A stretch of DNA of 16,730 nucleotides from Streptococcus sp. (GCA_030825825.1 JAPJPE010000016.1:1-16730); one strand, 5' to 3'. Positions 1 through 7,326 are shown, counted from the stretch's first letter. Numbers and translations are program-made. Notes: a model not told the origin generated them from the sequence alone.

Positions 1-14
1 ATCTGTCATTTTTC

Positions 15-43
15 TTGTAAATCCGTCTATAATTTGCTATAAT
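15..43 (+). promoter_or_regulatory. Promoter of the uracil permease gene
   Basis: A -35 element TTGTAA (15-20) is followed after 17 bases by TATAAT (38-43). TG at 35-36 makes the latter an extended -10 (TGCTATAAT). A second TATAAT at 28-33 has no matching -35. Transcription would begin near 50, just upstream of the PyrR-type leader. Confidence 0.8.
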
Positions 44-62
44 TGTGACTAATCGAATCAAT

Positions 63-165
63 CCTTTAATACTGTCCAGAGAGGCAGGCAAGGAGCCATG
101 GAAATGAAAGGCCTGGGAAGACCAGCCTATATTTTGTGTATCTCCTTGTTGTGGGGGATTTTTTT
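63..165 (+). promoter_or_regulatory. PyrR-binding attenuator leader
   Basis: The core TCCAGAGAGGC (75-85) followed by GGCAAGGAG matches the conserved PyrR-binding loop of pyr attenuators. CCTTT (63-67) can pair with AAAGG (107-111) to close the anti-antiterminator. CAAGGAG (89-95) is a perfect complement of CTCCTTG (142-148), giving an antiterminator that competes both with the PyrR hairpin and with the terminator. The terminator pairs ATCTCC (140-145) with GGGGAT (154-159), including one G-U pair, and is followed by a T run (159-165). Known role of the family: PyrR with bound UMP stabilises the first hairpin, so the terminator forms and uracil uptake falls when pyrimidines are plentiful. The 144 bases between the terminator and the start codon are untranslated as far as I can tell. 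Confidence 0.87.
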
Positions 166-309
166 GTATAGTTGAAAAGTGGTTTGATGAAAAAGAGAAA
201 TCGTCGATGATGGAGCATGAAGTACTCCTTTACGATTTGGTCATCGAAGGTAGACGTTTTTGTTCAGCCATAGCTTGTCGCATCTTAATTTTAGGAGGTT
301 TTTACGATC

Positions 310-1584
310 GTGAATGACGTTAAATATGATGTGAATGATATGCCAAAACCTGGTTTATTGGTTGGTTTATCTTTCCAGCATTTGTTTGCCATGTTTGGGG
401 CGACAGTGCTGGTGCCGATTTTGGTTGGGATTGATCCTGCCATTGCTTTGTTCTCATCTGGTTTGGGGACCTTGGCTCACTTAACCGTGACCAAGTATAA
501 GATTCCTGCTTATATGGGGTCTAGTTTTGCTTATATTGCTGCTATGCAGATGCTGATGAAGTCAGATGGAATCGCAGCAGTTGCGCAAGGTGCTATGGCG
601 GGTGGCTTGGTCTACTTGTTTGTAGCTCTGATTGTTAAGCATGCGGGTAAAGATTGGATTAATAAGGTCCTTCCACCAATCGTGGTTGGTCCCATTATCA
701 TGGTAATTGGTTTGAGTCTTGCGGCGAATGCAGTCACTGATGCGACAACCTTAAATAAAAGCTATAGTGGTTATGCTCTATTGATTTCGATGGTGACCCT
801 CTTTGCGGTTATCCTCTTTAACATGTATGGCAAGAAGATTGTCGGTGTCGTCCCAATTTTACTTGGATTAATTGTGGGCTATATTTTCTCATTGGCTCTT
901 GGTTTGATAACAGGACATAGTTTTGTCAATTTCTCAGAGGTAAGTGCGGCGCATTGGATTCAAGTCCCAAACTTTGACATTCCATTTGTGGATTATAGTT
1001 TTAAGCTCTATCCAAGTGCGATTTTGACCATGGCTCCGATTGCCTTTGTGACCATGACGGAACATTTTGGCCACCTCATGGTTTTAAATAGTTTGACTGA
1101 GCGTGATTACTTCAAGGATCCAGGTCTTGACCATACGCTTACTGGTGATGGCTTGGCACAGATTATTGCTGGATTCTTTGGAGCTCCTCCAGTAACTTCT
1201 TATGGGGAAAACATTGGGGTGATGGCCCTTAGTAAGGTCTACTCAGTTTACGTTATTTCAGGTGCAGCAGTGATTGCGGTTGTCATGAGCTTTATTGGGA
1301 AGCTATCAGCACTCTTGCACTCTATTCCAACTCCTGTATTGGGAGGTTTGTCTATTGCCCTCTTTGGGGTTATCGCTGCTAGTGGTTTGAAAATTTTAGT
1401 TGAACATAAGATTGATTTTGATAATAAAAAGAATCTCTTGATTGCAAGTGTGATCTTGGTATCAGGGATCGGTGGTTTGATGATTGACCTCGGTGGTCTT
1501 CAAATCACGGGTGTGGCAACGTCAACCATTCTTGGAATCGTGTTGTACCAAGTCCTTCCTGAACCAAAAACTGACCAGGCTTAG
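310..1584 (+). CDS. uraA: Uracil permease (NCS2/UraA family)
   Basis: This integral membrane protein of 424 residues imports uracil, probably by proton symport. It is a multi-pass protein of typical NCS2 length. The N-terminal QHLFAMFGATVLVP segment (residues 23-36) is the usual family opening. Residues E251 and H255 in TEHFGH and E300 in YGENIG align with the uracil-binding E241, H245 and E290 of E. coli UraA. The start is GTG at 310, with AGGAGG at 293-298 and a rather long 11-base spacer; the next in-frame ATG (340) has no better ribosome site. The gene stands alone between a PyrR attenuator and a strong terminator, which supports uracil over xanthine as substrate. It is also named pyrP in some genomes. 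Confidence 0.93.
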   Translation: MNDVKYDVNDMPKPGLLVGLSFQHLFAMFGATVLVPILVGIDPAIALFSSGLGTLAHLTVTKYKIPAYMGSSFAYIAAMQMLMKSDGIAAVAQGAMAGGLVYLFVALIVKHAGKDWINKVLPPIVVGPIIMVIGLSLAANAVTDATTLNKSYSGYALLISMVTLFAVILFNMYGKKIVGVVPILLGLIVGYIFSLALGLITGHSFVNFSEVSAAHWIQVPNFDIPFVDYSFKLYPSAILTMAPIAFVTMTEHFGHLMVLNSLTERDYFKDPGLDHTLTGDGLAQIIAGFFGAPPVTSYGENIGVMALSKVYSVYVISGAAVIAVVMSFIGKLSALLHSIPTPVLGGLSIALFGVIAASGLKILVEHKIDFDNKKNLLIASVILVSGIGGLMIDLGGLQITGVATSTILGIVLYQVLPEPKTDQA

Positions 1585-1628
1585 ACCATTCTGGTAGTGA
1601 AAAAGTTTGAATGGATTCAAACATTATA

Positions 1629-1677
1629 AAAACGAGGAACAAACTCTGATGGCAGAGTTGGTGTTCCTCGTTTTTTT
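1629..1677 (+). terminator. Strong rho-independent terminator after uraA
   Basis: AAAACGAGGAAC (1629-1640) pairs perfectly with GTTCCTCGTTTT (1663-1674). Inside it AACTCTG (1642-1648) pairs with CAGAGTT (1653-1659) around an ATGG loop. A run of T follows (1671-1677). The A run on the left makes the structure usable in the other direction too, so it may also end the convergent minus-strand gene. Confidence 0.93.
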
Positions 1678-1747
1678 ATTATGGATTGGATTCCCAAAGA
1701 GGCTTTCCTTCATTAAGTTGACTGCGTTTCTTAAATGGTAATGATTG

Positions 1748-2089
1748 TTATCGTGGTGGAAGACCAAGGGCGATGCGCCCGTATCGGCTGATTCGTGTAA
1801 TTTTCCAAGCGGGTGACCAAGTTACTTCAACCTTGACATCTTCGATCCCCTCGATTTCTTTTAGGCGAGCGACGATTTCGATCGGAAGGCTCTCAGCACA
1901 GCTACAAGCCGTATCGGTAAAGGTCATAACCACCTTGCAAGTGCCAGCTTCATCTAGATGGATCTCGTAGATCAGTCCCAGATTATAAACATCTAACTCA
2001 ACATCGGTATCAAATACAAGCTCCAATTTTTCGATTAATGACTTCTCTAGTGCCAGGGCGCGGTCATTGATTTTGATATCCTCTCTCAT
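1748..2089 (-). CDS. MIP18/DUF59 family Fe-S assembly-type protein
   Basis: A cytoplasmic protein of 113 residues with the DUF59 (MIP18/PaaD/SufT-like) fold, a family linked to iron-sulfur cluster assembly or delivery. Family hallmarks seen are VELDVYNLGLIYEI (residues 30-43), a cysteine-containing turn TACSCAESLP (60-69) and the C-terminal WSPAWKITRISRYGRIALG stretch (91-109). The usual 'CP' of the conserved loop is replaced by two cysteines, C62 and C64. The start ATG (2087-2089) has AAGGAT upstream at a normal distance. No suf genes are adjacent, so the client protein is unknown. The gene is divergent from hisS and convergent with uraA. I could not define a promoter for it. The exact biochemical role is inference from the family. 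Confidence 0.85.
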   Translation of the reverse strand: MREDIKINDRALALEKSLIEKLELVFDTDVELDVYNLGLIYEIHLDEAGTCKVVMTFTDTACSCAESLPIEIVARLKEIEGIEDVKVEVTWSPAWKITRISRYGRIALGLPPR

Positions 2090-2175
2090 CGCAAGATCCT
2101 TTCAGTGTAGTATGGCTTCCATTTTCTCATAATTCGGCTGATAAGGCAAGAAGAGAAAGAAGTTTTGAACATGTC

Positions 2176-2194
2176 GATCGAAGGAAATTCGATC
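2176..2194. repeat. Perfect inverted repeat upstream of hisS
   Basis: GATCGAA (2176-2182) and TTCGATC (2188-2194) are perfect 7-base arms around GGAAA. It lies in the divergent region, about 25 bases upstream of the hisS -10 and about 85 bases upstream of the minus-strand gene. It has no T run, so it is not a terminator. It could be an operator or an RNA hairpin of the minus-strand transcript, or chance. Confidence 0.4.
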
Positions 2195-2219
2195 CAGCCT
2201 CCATTTCTCTTCGAATTTG

Positions 2220-2228
2220 TGGTAAAAT
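2220..2228 (+). promoter_or_regulatory. Extended -10 promoter of hisS
   Basis: TGGTAAAAT (2220-2228) fits the TGn-extended -10 form. No good -35 lies at 16-18 bases, which is common for extended -10 promoters. Transcription would begin near 2235, giving a very short leader with no room for a T-box. Confidence 0.65.
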
Positions 2229-2259
2229 AGAGGCAAAAGTAAGACAAAGGATGAAGGCT

Positions 2260-3543
2260 ATGAAATTACAAAAACCAAAAGGGACCCAGGATATCCTTCC
2301 TGGCGATTCAGCGAAATGGCAATATGTAGAAGGCTTTGCACGCAAGGTCTTTGCGCGATACAATTATGATGAAATCCGCACACCGATCTTCGAACATTAT
2401 GAAGTCATCAGCCGTTCAGTAGGGGATACGACGGATATCGTTACCAAGGAAATGTATGACTTCTATGACAAGGGAGACCGTCATATCACACTTCGTCCAG
2501 AAGGAACAGCTCCTGTTGTCCGCTCGTATGTAGAAAATAAACTCTTTGCGCCTGAGGTACAAAAACCAAGTAAGTTCTATTACATAGGCCCAATGTTCCG
2601 CTACGAACGTCCTCAAGCAGGTCGTTTGCGTCAATTCCACCAAATTGGGGTAGAATGCTTTGGATCGAGCAATCCTGCAACGGATGTCGAAACCATTGCC
2701 ATGGCAGCGCAATTCCTGAAAGAACTAGGGATTGACAATGTAACCTTGCACTTGAACACCTTGGGAAGCCCTGCCAGTCGTCAGGCTTATCGTCAAGCCT
2801 TGATTGATTACCTCTTGCCAATGAAGGATCAATTGTCTAAGGACAGCCAACGTCGCTTAGAAGAAAATCCGCTTCGTGTCTTGGATTCAAAAGAAAAAGA
2901 AGACAAGGCCGCGGTTGAACAGGCCCCTTCCATCCTAGACTATCTAGATGAAGAAAGCCAAGCGCATTTTGATGCAGTTCGTCGGATGTTAGAAGACTTA
3001 GGTGTAGCCTATGTCATCGATACCAATATGGTGCGTGGCTTAGATTACTACAACCACACGATTTTTGAGTTCATTACAGAAATTGAAGGCAATGAATTGA
3101 CAGTTTGTGCGGGTGGTCGTTATGATGGGTTGGTTGAATACTTCGGTGGCCCTGCGACAGCTGGTTTTGGATTTGGTATCGGTGTGGAACGGATCCTTCT
3201 CGTTCTTGAAAAGAAAGGCATTGAATTACCGATCGAAACAGGCTTAGATGCCTATATCGCTGTCCTAGGAGATGAGGTCAATGAAGCAGCGCTTAGCTTG
3301 GTTCAGGCCCTTCGAATCCAAGGTTTCAAGGCAGAACGTGATTACCTTGGACGCAAGCTCAAGGCACAATTTAAGTCAGCAGATGTCTTTGCGGCCAAAG
3401 CCTTGATTACCTTAGGAAGTAGTGAAGTTGAGAGCGGTCAAGTTACTGTGAAAAATAACCAAACTCGTCAAGAAGTAACGGTAGCTCTTGAAAGCTTGAA
3501 GAAAGACTTCCCATCTGTTTTAGCAGAGTTGGGATTGGCTTGA
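2260..3543 (+). CDS. hisS: Histidine-tRNA ligase
   Basis: Class II aminoacyl-tRNA synthetase that charges tRNA-His in the cytoplasm; 427 residues, the usual bacterial length. From the chosen start, the class II motif 2 region FRYERPQAGRLRQFHQ is at about 113-128, the histidine motif RGLDYY at about 259-264, the AGGRYDG motif at about 284-290, and the motif 3 arginine in GFGIGVER at about 304-311. A C-terminal anticodon-binding domain follows. An in-frame ATG at 2251 abuts the AAAGG (2246-2250) and cannot use it. The ATG at 2260 has that site at 9 bases and gives the familiar streptococcal opening MKLQKPKGTQDILP. The gene stands alone with its own promoter and terminator. Confidence 0.96.
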   Translation: MKLQKPKGTQDILPGDSAKWQYVEGFARKVFARYNYDEIRTPIFEHYEVISRSVGDTTDIVTKEMYDFYDKGDRHITLRPEGTAPVVRSYVENKLFAPEVQKPSKFYYIGPMFRYERPQAGRLRQFHQIGVECFGSSNPATDVETIAMAAQFLKELGIDNVTLHLNTLGSPASRQAYRQALIDYLLPMKDQLSKDSQRRLEENPLRVLDSKEKEDKAAVEQAPSILDYLDEESQAHFDAVRRMLEDLGVAYVIDTNMVRGLDYYNHTIFEFITEIEGNELTVCAGGRYDGLVEYFGGPATAGFGFGIGVERILLVLEKKGIELPIETGLDAYIAVLGDEVNEAALSLVQALRIQGFKAERDYLGRKLKAQFKSADVFAAKALITLGSSEVESGQVTVKNNQTRQEVTVALESLKKDFPSVLAELGLA

Positions 3544-3579
3544 TCAAGTCTTGCAGACACCTGAAAAACAGATTCGCAT

Positions 3580-3616
3580 GGGAGTAGGAGCAAAGTCGTT
3601 GCGCCTGCTCTCTTTT
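3580..3616 (+). terminator. Probable terminator after hisS
   Basis: GAGTAGG (3582-3588) pairs with CCTGCTC (3604-3610) with one G-U pair, and GC (3590-3591) with GC (3601-3602) inside. A short TTTT (3613-3616) follows. The weak T run makes it less certain than the other terminators here. A smaller hairpin, GCCAA/TTGGC (3642-3654), follows downstream. Confidence 0.65.
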
Positions 3617-3682
3617 ATCTAGCTTCTGTTTGCCGTCCTTTGCCAAGATTTGGCGAAAAGCCGTTAAATTTTCTGACATTTA

Positions 3683-3691
3683 TGATATAAT
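3683..3691 (+). promoter_or_regulatory. Extended -10 promoter of thrC
   Basis: TGATATAAT (3683-3691) is a consensus extended -10. The -35 region is weak (TTAAAT at 3664-3669, 16-base spacer). Transcription should begin near 3698, giving a leader of about 25 bases. Confidence 0.75.
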
Positions 3692-3723
3692 GAGAAGACT
3701 ACTAGTAAAGGAATGAAACAGTC

Positions 3724-5208
3724 ATGACATTAGTTTATCAATCAACACGAGATGAAAAAAATACTGTAACAGCTAGTCAAGCCATCCTTCAAGGATTGGC
3801 GACAGATGGCGGTTTGTTTACTCCAGTCTCTTATCCTCAAGTAGAGCTGGATTTTGATACCCTCAAAGACGCTTCTTACCAAGAAGTGGCCAAGCTTGTT
3901 TTGTCAGCCTTTTTGGACGACTTTACAGCAGAGGAGTTGGACTACTGTATTTCTCATGCTTATGACAGCAAGTTTGATACCCCGGCTATTGCTCCGCTTG
4001 TCAAACTCGATGGGCAATACAACTTAGAACTTTTCCACGGTTCCACCATTGCCTTTAAAGACATGGCTTTGTCGATCTTGCCTTACTTTATGACAACAGC
4101 AGCTAAAAAGCACGGTCTGGAAAATAAAATCGTTATCTTGACGGCGACTTCTGGAGATACAGGAAAAGCTGCTATGGCAGGTTTTGCTGACGTCCCAGGA
4201 ACAGAGATCATTGTCTTTTATCCAAAAGATGGTGTCAGCAAGGTGCAAGAGTTGCAAATGACGACTCAAACGGGGGACAATACCCATGTCATCGCCATTG
4301 ATGGAAACTTTGACGATGCCCAAACCAATGTCAAACACATGTTCAATGATGTGGCGCTCCGTGAAAAATTAGCAGCCAACAAGATGCAATTCTCATCAGC
4401 CAACTCTATGAACATTGGTCGTTTGGTGCCTCAGGTTGTCTATTACGTATACGCCTATGCGCAATTGGTGAAGACAGGCCAAATCACAGCAGGAGAAAAA
4501 GTCAACTTTACCGTCCCAACAGGAAACTTTGGAAATATCTTGGCAGCTTTCTATGCCAAACAAATCGGTCTTCCAGTTGGAAAATTGATCTGTGCGTCAA
4601 ATGAAAACAATGTCTTGACAGACTTCTTCAAAACACATGTCTATGATAAGAAACGTGAGTTCAAGGTGACCACCAGTCCATCGATGGATATTTTGGTCTC
4701 TTCAAACTTGGAACGCTTGATTTTCCACTTGGTAGGCAATGATGCCACAAAGACCAAAGAATTGATGGAAAGCCTTGTTGCAACAGGTCAGTACCAATTG
4801 TCCAACTTTGATGCAGACATCTTAGATTTGTTTGCGGCTGCATACGCAGATGAAGCAGAAACTGCTGCAGAGATCAAGCGGGTCTATGAAGCGTCTGATT
4901 ACATCGAAGACCCTCATACAGCCGTAGCATCAGCCGTTTACCAAAAATACCGGACCCAAACAGGGGATACTGCTAAAACAGTCATTGCCTCTACAGCAAG
5001 TCCTTACAAATTCCCTGTTGTGGCAGTAGAAGCGGTGACAGGCGAGACAGGTCTAGGTGATTTCGAAGCCTTGGCTAAATTACACACACTCTCAGGTGTT
5101 CCTGTGCCACCGGCTGTAGACGGCCTTGAAACTGCACCGGTTCGCCATCGTACAAGCGTGGCAGCTAAAGACATGCAAGCAGCCGTAGAAGACTACTTGG
5201 GACTGTAA
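3724..5208 (+). CDS. thrC: Threonine synthase
   Basis: A PLP enzyme that converts O-phosphohomoserine to threonine, the last step of threonine biosynthesis. It has 494 residues, the longer class of threonine synthase with the N-terminal domain YQSTR...TDGGLFTP (residues 5-34). The PLP-binding lysine is K112 in HGSTIAFKDMA. TATSGDTGKAA (140-150) and PTGNFGN (265-271) supply the substrate and phosphate-binding loops. AAAGGA (3707-3712) lies 11 bases before the ATG, a little far, but no better start exists and the N terminus matches the family. It is monocistronic, bounded by its own promoter and terminator. hom and thrB are not in the window. Confidence 0.95.
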   Translation: MTLVYQSTRDEKNTVTASQAILQGLATDGGLFTPVSYPQVELDFDTLKDASYQEVAKLVLSAFLDDFTAEELDYCISHAYDSKFDTPAIAPLVKLDGQYNLELFHGSTIAFKDMALSILPYFMTTAAKKHGLENKIVILTATSGDTGKAAMAGFADVPGTEIIVFYPKDGVSKVQELQMTTQTGDNTHVIAIDGNFDDAQTNVKHMFNDVALREKLAANKMQFSSANSMNIGRLVPQVVYYVYAYAQLVKTGQITAGEKVNFTVPTGNFGNILAAFYAKQIGLPVGKLICASNENNVLTDFFKTHVYDKKREFKVTTSPSMDILVSSNLERLIFHLVGNDATKTKELMESLVATGQYQLSNFDADILDLFAAAYADEAETAAEIKRVYEASDYIEDPHTAVASAVYQKYRTQTGDTAKTVIASTASPYKFPVVAVEAVTGETGLGDFEALAKLHTLSGVPVPPAVDGLETAPVRHRTSVAAKDMQAAVEDYLGL

Positions 5209-5228
5209 TTCTCCCTATTAGAAAGATA

Positions 5229-5250
5229 AAAAGAGCCGTTTGGCTCTTTT
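5229..5250 (+). terminator. Terminator after thrC, just before the MATE gene
   Basis: AAAAGAGCC (5229-5237) pairs perfectly with GGCTCTTTT (5242-5250) around GTTT. The T run is part of the stem and continues into TATAT. The hairpin ends only 8 bases before the ATG of the next gene. Confidence 0.85.
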
Positions 5251-5258
5251 ATATACGC

Positions 5259-6536
5259 ATGAATTCATACAAAAAAATCTTAAACATCGCCCTTCCTGCC
5301 ATGGGTGAAAATTTCTTACAAATGCTGATGGGCATGGTGGACTCTTATTTAGTGGCTCACCTGGGCTTGATTGCTATCTCGGGTGTTTCCGTCGCAGGGA
5401 ATATCATCACCATTTATCAAGCCATCTTTTTGGCACTGGGTGCGGCAGTTGCCAGTGTCATGTCCAAAAGCTTGGGCGAAAAAAATCAAGACACCATTGC
5501 CTACCATGCGACAGAGTCGCTGAAGGTGACCTTGTTGTTGAGTGCTCTCTTAGGAGGGGGTTCGCTGTTATTTGGACGCCAGATGATTTCGCTGTTGGGG
5601 ACTGAAGCTACAGTAGCCGAAAGTGGGGGGATTTACCTTTCCTTGGTCGGCGGGACCATTGTTCTCTTAGGGTTGATGACGACCCTGGGCTCCTTGGTTC
5701 GGGTGGCCAACAATCCACGTATTCCTATGTATGTGAGCCTGTTGACCAATCTATTAAACGCTCTGTTCTCCTCTGTAGCCATTTTCCTTTTTGGTTGGGG
5801 CATTGTTGGTGCTGCTTTGGGGACAGTGCTAGCCCGTCTGGTGGGCGTCATCCTCTTGTGGCAAAAGGTCCAGCTACCCTTTGCCCCCCTTCGTTGGGGA
5901 TTGGATCGTAAGCTCTTGAACTTAGCACTTCCAGCAGCCGGAGAGCGGCTGATGATGCGGGCCGGAGATGTGGTGATCATTGCGATCGTGGTTGCTTTTG
6001 GGACCGAGGCAGTCGCAGGAAATGCCATCGGAGAGACCTTGACCCAGTTCAACTACATGCCTGTATTTGGAGTGGCCACAGCGACGGTTATGCTCGTGGC
6101 ACGGAGCCTGGGTGAAGGTGATCTTGAGCAGATTGCCCGCCTTCGAAAGCAGTCTTACTGCTTGTCCTTCGTGTTAATGTTACCCATTGCCTTGGGAATC
6201 TTTTTTGGGGGCACCCTTCTGACCCATCTCTACACACAAGATACAAAAGCAGTCGAAGCTAGCCTATCGGTTGTCCTCTTTTCTTTGTTAGGAACGCCGT
6301 TTACAGCAGGAACGGTCATCTATACAGCTGTTTGGCAAGGCTTGGGAAATGGGAAACTTCCATTTTATGCAACGACGATTGGCATGTGGGTCATTCGAAT
6401 TGGAGCCGGTTATCTGCTTGGAGTAACCCTTGGCTTTGGCCTTCCAGGGGTCTGGACTGGGACGCTGCTCGACAATGGCTTCCGTTGGCTATTTTTGAGT
6501 CAACTTTATAGACGAAAAGTAGGAGAGAAAAAATGA
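5259..6536 (+). CDS. MATE family efflux transporter
   Basis: A polytopic membrane protein of 425 residues from the multi-antimicrobial extrusion (MATE) family, which exports cationic compounds using a sodium or proton gradient. Two homologous halves are visible. The first opens with ILNIALPAMGENFLQMLMGMVDSYLVAHLG (near residues 7-36), typical of helix 1. The second opens with LLNLALPAAGERLMMRAGDVV (near 219-239). About 12 membrane segments can be read from the hydrophobic blocks. No true Shine-Dalgarno precedes the ATG, which follows the thrC terminator by 8 bases; no earlier in-frame start exists. The stop overlaps the start of the HAD gene by 4 bases. The substrate cannot be told from sequence. 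Confidence 0.9.
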   Translation: MNSYKKILNIALPAMGENFLQMLMGMVDSYLVAHLGLIAISGVSVAGNIITIYQAIFLALGAAVASVMSKSLGEKNQDTIAYHATESLKVTLLLSALLGGGSLLFGRQMISLLGTEATVAESGGIYLSLVGGTIVLLGLMTTLGSLVRVANNPRIPMYVSLLTNLLNALFSSVAIFLFGWGIVGAALGTVLARLVGVILLWQKVQLPFAPLRWGLDRKLLNLALPAAGERLMMRAGDVVIIAIVVAFGTEAVAGNAIGETLTQFNYMPVFGVATATVMLVARSLGEGDLEQIARLRKQSYCLSFVLMLPIALGIFFGGTLLTHLYTQDTKAVEASLSVVLFSLLGTPFTAGTVIYTAVWQGLGNGKLPFYATTIGMWVIRIGAGYLLGVTLGFGLPGVWTGTLLDNGFRWLFLSQLYRRKVGEKK

Positions 6537-7162
6537 CAAAACGAGCCTTTATTTGGGATTTGGATGGGACCTTGCTGGATTCCTATGATGCTATTTTAGC
6601 AGGTCTTGAGGAGACCTATGCAACTTATCAGCTTCCCTTTGACCGAGCCAGCATTAAAGACTACATCTTGAAGCATTCGGTTCAAGATCTTTTAGTAGCT
6701 GTGGCGGAGGAGTATCATCTGGATGTGACCGACTTGAATCATCGCCGAGCAGAAAGTCTAGCGGAGAAAAATGCCCAGGTCCTTCTGATGGATGGGGCGC
6801 GTGATGTCCTATCTTGGGGACAAGAAGCTGGAATTGAGCAGTTTGTCTATACCCATAAGGGAGAGAATGCCTTTGTCATCCTGCGGGACTTGGGTTTGGA
6901 ATCTTTTTTTACAGAGATTTTGACCAGTCAAAGTGGTTTTGCCCGCAAGCCTGACCCAGAAGCTGCTAGGTATCTGATGGAGAAGTACGGGGTGGAGCCA
7001 GAAAATACCTACTATATTGGGGATCGGAGCCTGGATATTGACTTTGCAAGAAATAGCCAGATTCAGAGTATCAATTTCTTGGCGTCTGACTATCAAGGTA
7101 ATCATCAGATGAACACCTTACTAGATATTCCAGTTATTTTAAACGCTGAAAAGAATCTGTAA
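6533..7162 (+). CDS. HAD-IA family hydrolase (phosphoglycolate phosphatase-like)
   Basis: A cytoplasmic phosphatase-like protein of 209 residues. All four HAD motifs are present: nucleophile D9 and D11 in DLDGT, T107 in VYTHKG, K139 in RKPDP, and the acidic metal-binding motif GDRSLDID (D164, D168, D170). The helical cap between residues 15 and 85 indicates subclass IA. Its ATG overlaps the TGA of the MATE gene, with AGGAGA shortly upstream, so the two are probably translated together. The substrate is unknown; it may be a small sugar phosphate or nucleotide. No clear terminator follows, so transcripts may continue into the small RNA region. Confidence 0.88.
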   Translation: MTKRAFIWDLDGTLLDSYDAILAGLEETYATYQLPFDRASIKDYILKHSVQDLLVAVAEEYHLDVTDLNHRRAESLAEKNAQVLLMDGARDVLSWGQEAGIEQFVYTHKGENAFVILRDLGLESFFTEILTSQSGFARKPDPEAARYLMEKYGVEPENTYYIGDRSLDIDFARNSQIQSINFLASDYQGNHQMNTLLDIPVILNAEKNL

Positions 7163-7190
7163 AGAATTTGTTTTCATTTTGAAATAAAGT

Positions 7191-7223
7191 CGTAAGCTTT
7201 CTTTAAGAAATGTCCGCTATAAT
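7191..7223 (+). promoter_or_regulatory. Candidate CiaR-controlled promoter of the small RNA
   Basis: TTTAAG (7202-7207) is preceded, after 5 bases (CTTTC), by CGTAAG (7191-7196), which matches TTTAAG at 4 of 6 positions. This is the TTTAAG-N5-TTTAAG arrangement of CiaR sites. The TATAAT at 7218-7223 lies 10 bases after the second repeat, and there is no usable -35, as expected of an activator-dependent promoter. CiaR itself is not in the window. Confidence 0.72.
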
Positions 7224-7229
7224 AGAACC

Positions 7230-7326
7230 ATAAACAAAGACCTCCTAACTTTGTTTAGAAAAATCCTAAAACTTTTCTTTTTCATAATAATCTCCCTAAG
7301 AGTCGCCAAATCAGGCGGCTTTTTTT
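7230..7326 (+). ncRNA. Probable csRNA (cia-dependent small RNA)
   Basis: A small RNA of roughly 97 bases, deduced from promoter and terminator. It starts with the perfect hairpin TAAACAAAG (7231-7239) / CTTTGTTTA (7249-7257), whose loop ACCTCCTAA holds a Shine-Dalgarno complement. An A/U-rich unpaired middle follows, and the RNA ends in the terminator AGTCGCC (7301-7307) / GGCGGCT (7314-7320) with a T run to 7326. CCTAA motifs recur at 7244-7248, 7265-7269 and 7295-7299. TTTCATAATAATCTCC (7280-7295) is the complement of a full ribosome site plus start codon. Two terminal hairpins flanking an unpaired SD-complementary middle is the csRNA layout known from streptococci, where these RNAs repress translation. 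Exact ends are estimated. There is no sign of a conserved reading frame. Confidence 0.82.
7301..7326 (+). terminator. Terminator of the small RNA
   Basis: AGTCGCC (7301-7307) and GGCGGCT (7314-7320) form a 7-base-pair stem with one G-U pair around AAATCA, followed by seven T (7320-7326). It also separates the HAD gene from the MarR gene. Confidence 0.9.

Noticed and set aside
207..317. A 36-codon open frame upstream of and overlapping the uraA start
   Set aside because: No ribosome site precedes its ATG and the sequence resembles no known leader peptide. The leader here is already explained by the PyrR attenuator, so chance is more likely.
1773..1970. A 65-codon plus-strand open frame opposite the DUF59 gene
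   Set aside because: It is the complement of a conserved protein and shows no start signals of its own.
2251..2259. Earlier in-frame ATG for hisS
   Set aside because: It touches the AAAGG ribosome site with no spacer, and the three extra residues are not part of the family N terminus. The ATG at 2260 fits both.
5633..6052. A 139-codon open frame on the minus strand inside the MATE gene
   Set aside because: It is antisense to well-conserved transporter sequence, is rich in Arg, Thr and Pro in the manner of shadow frames, and lacks a ribosome site.
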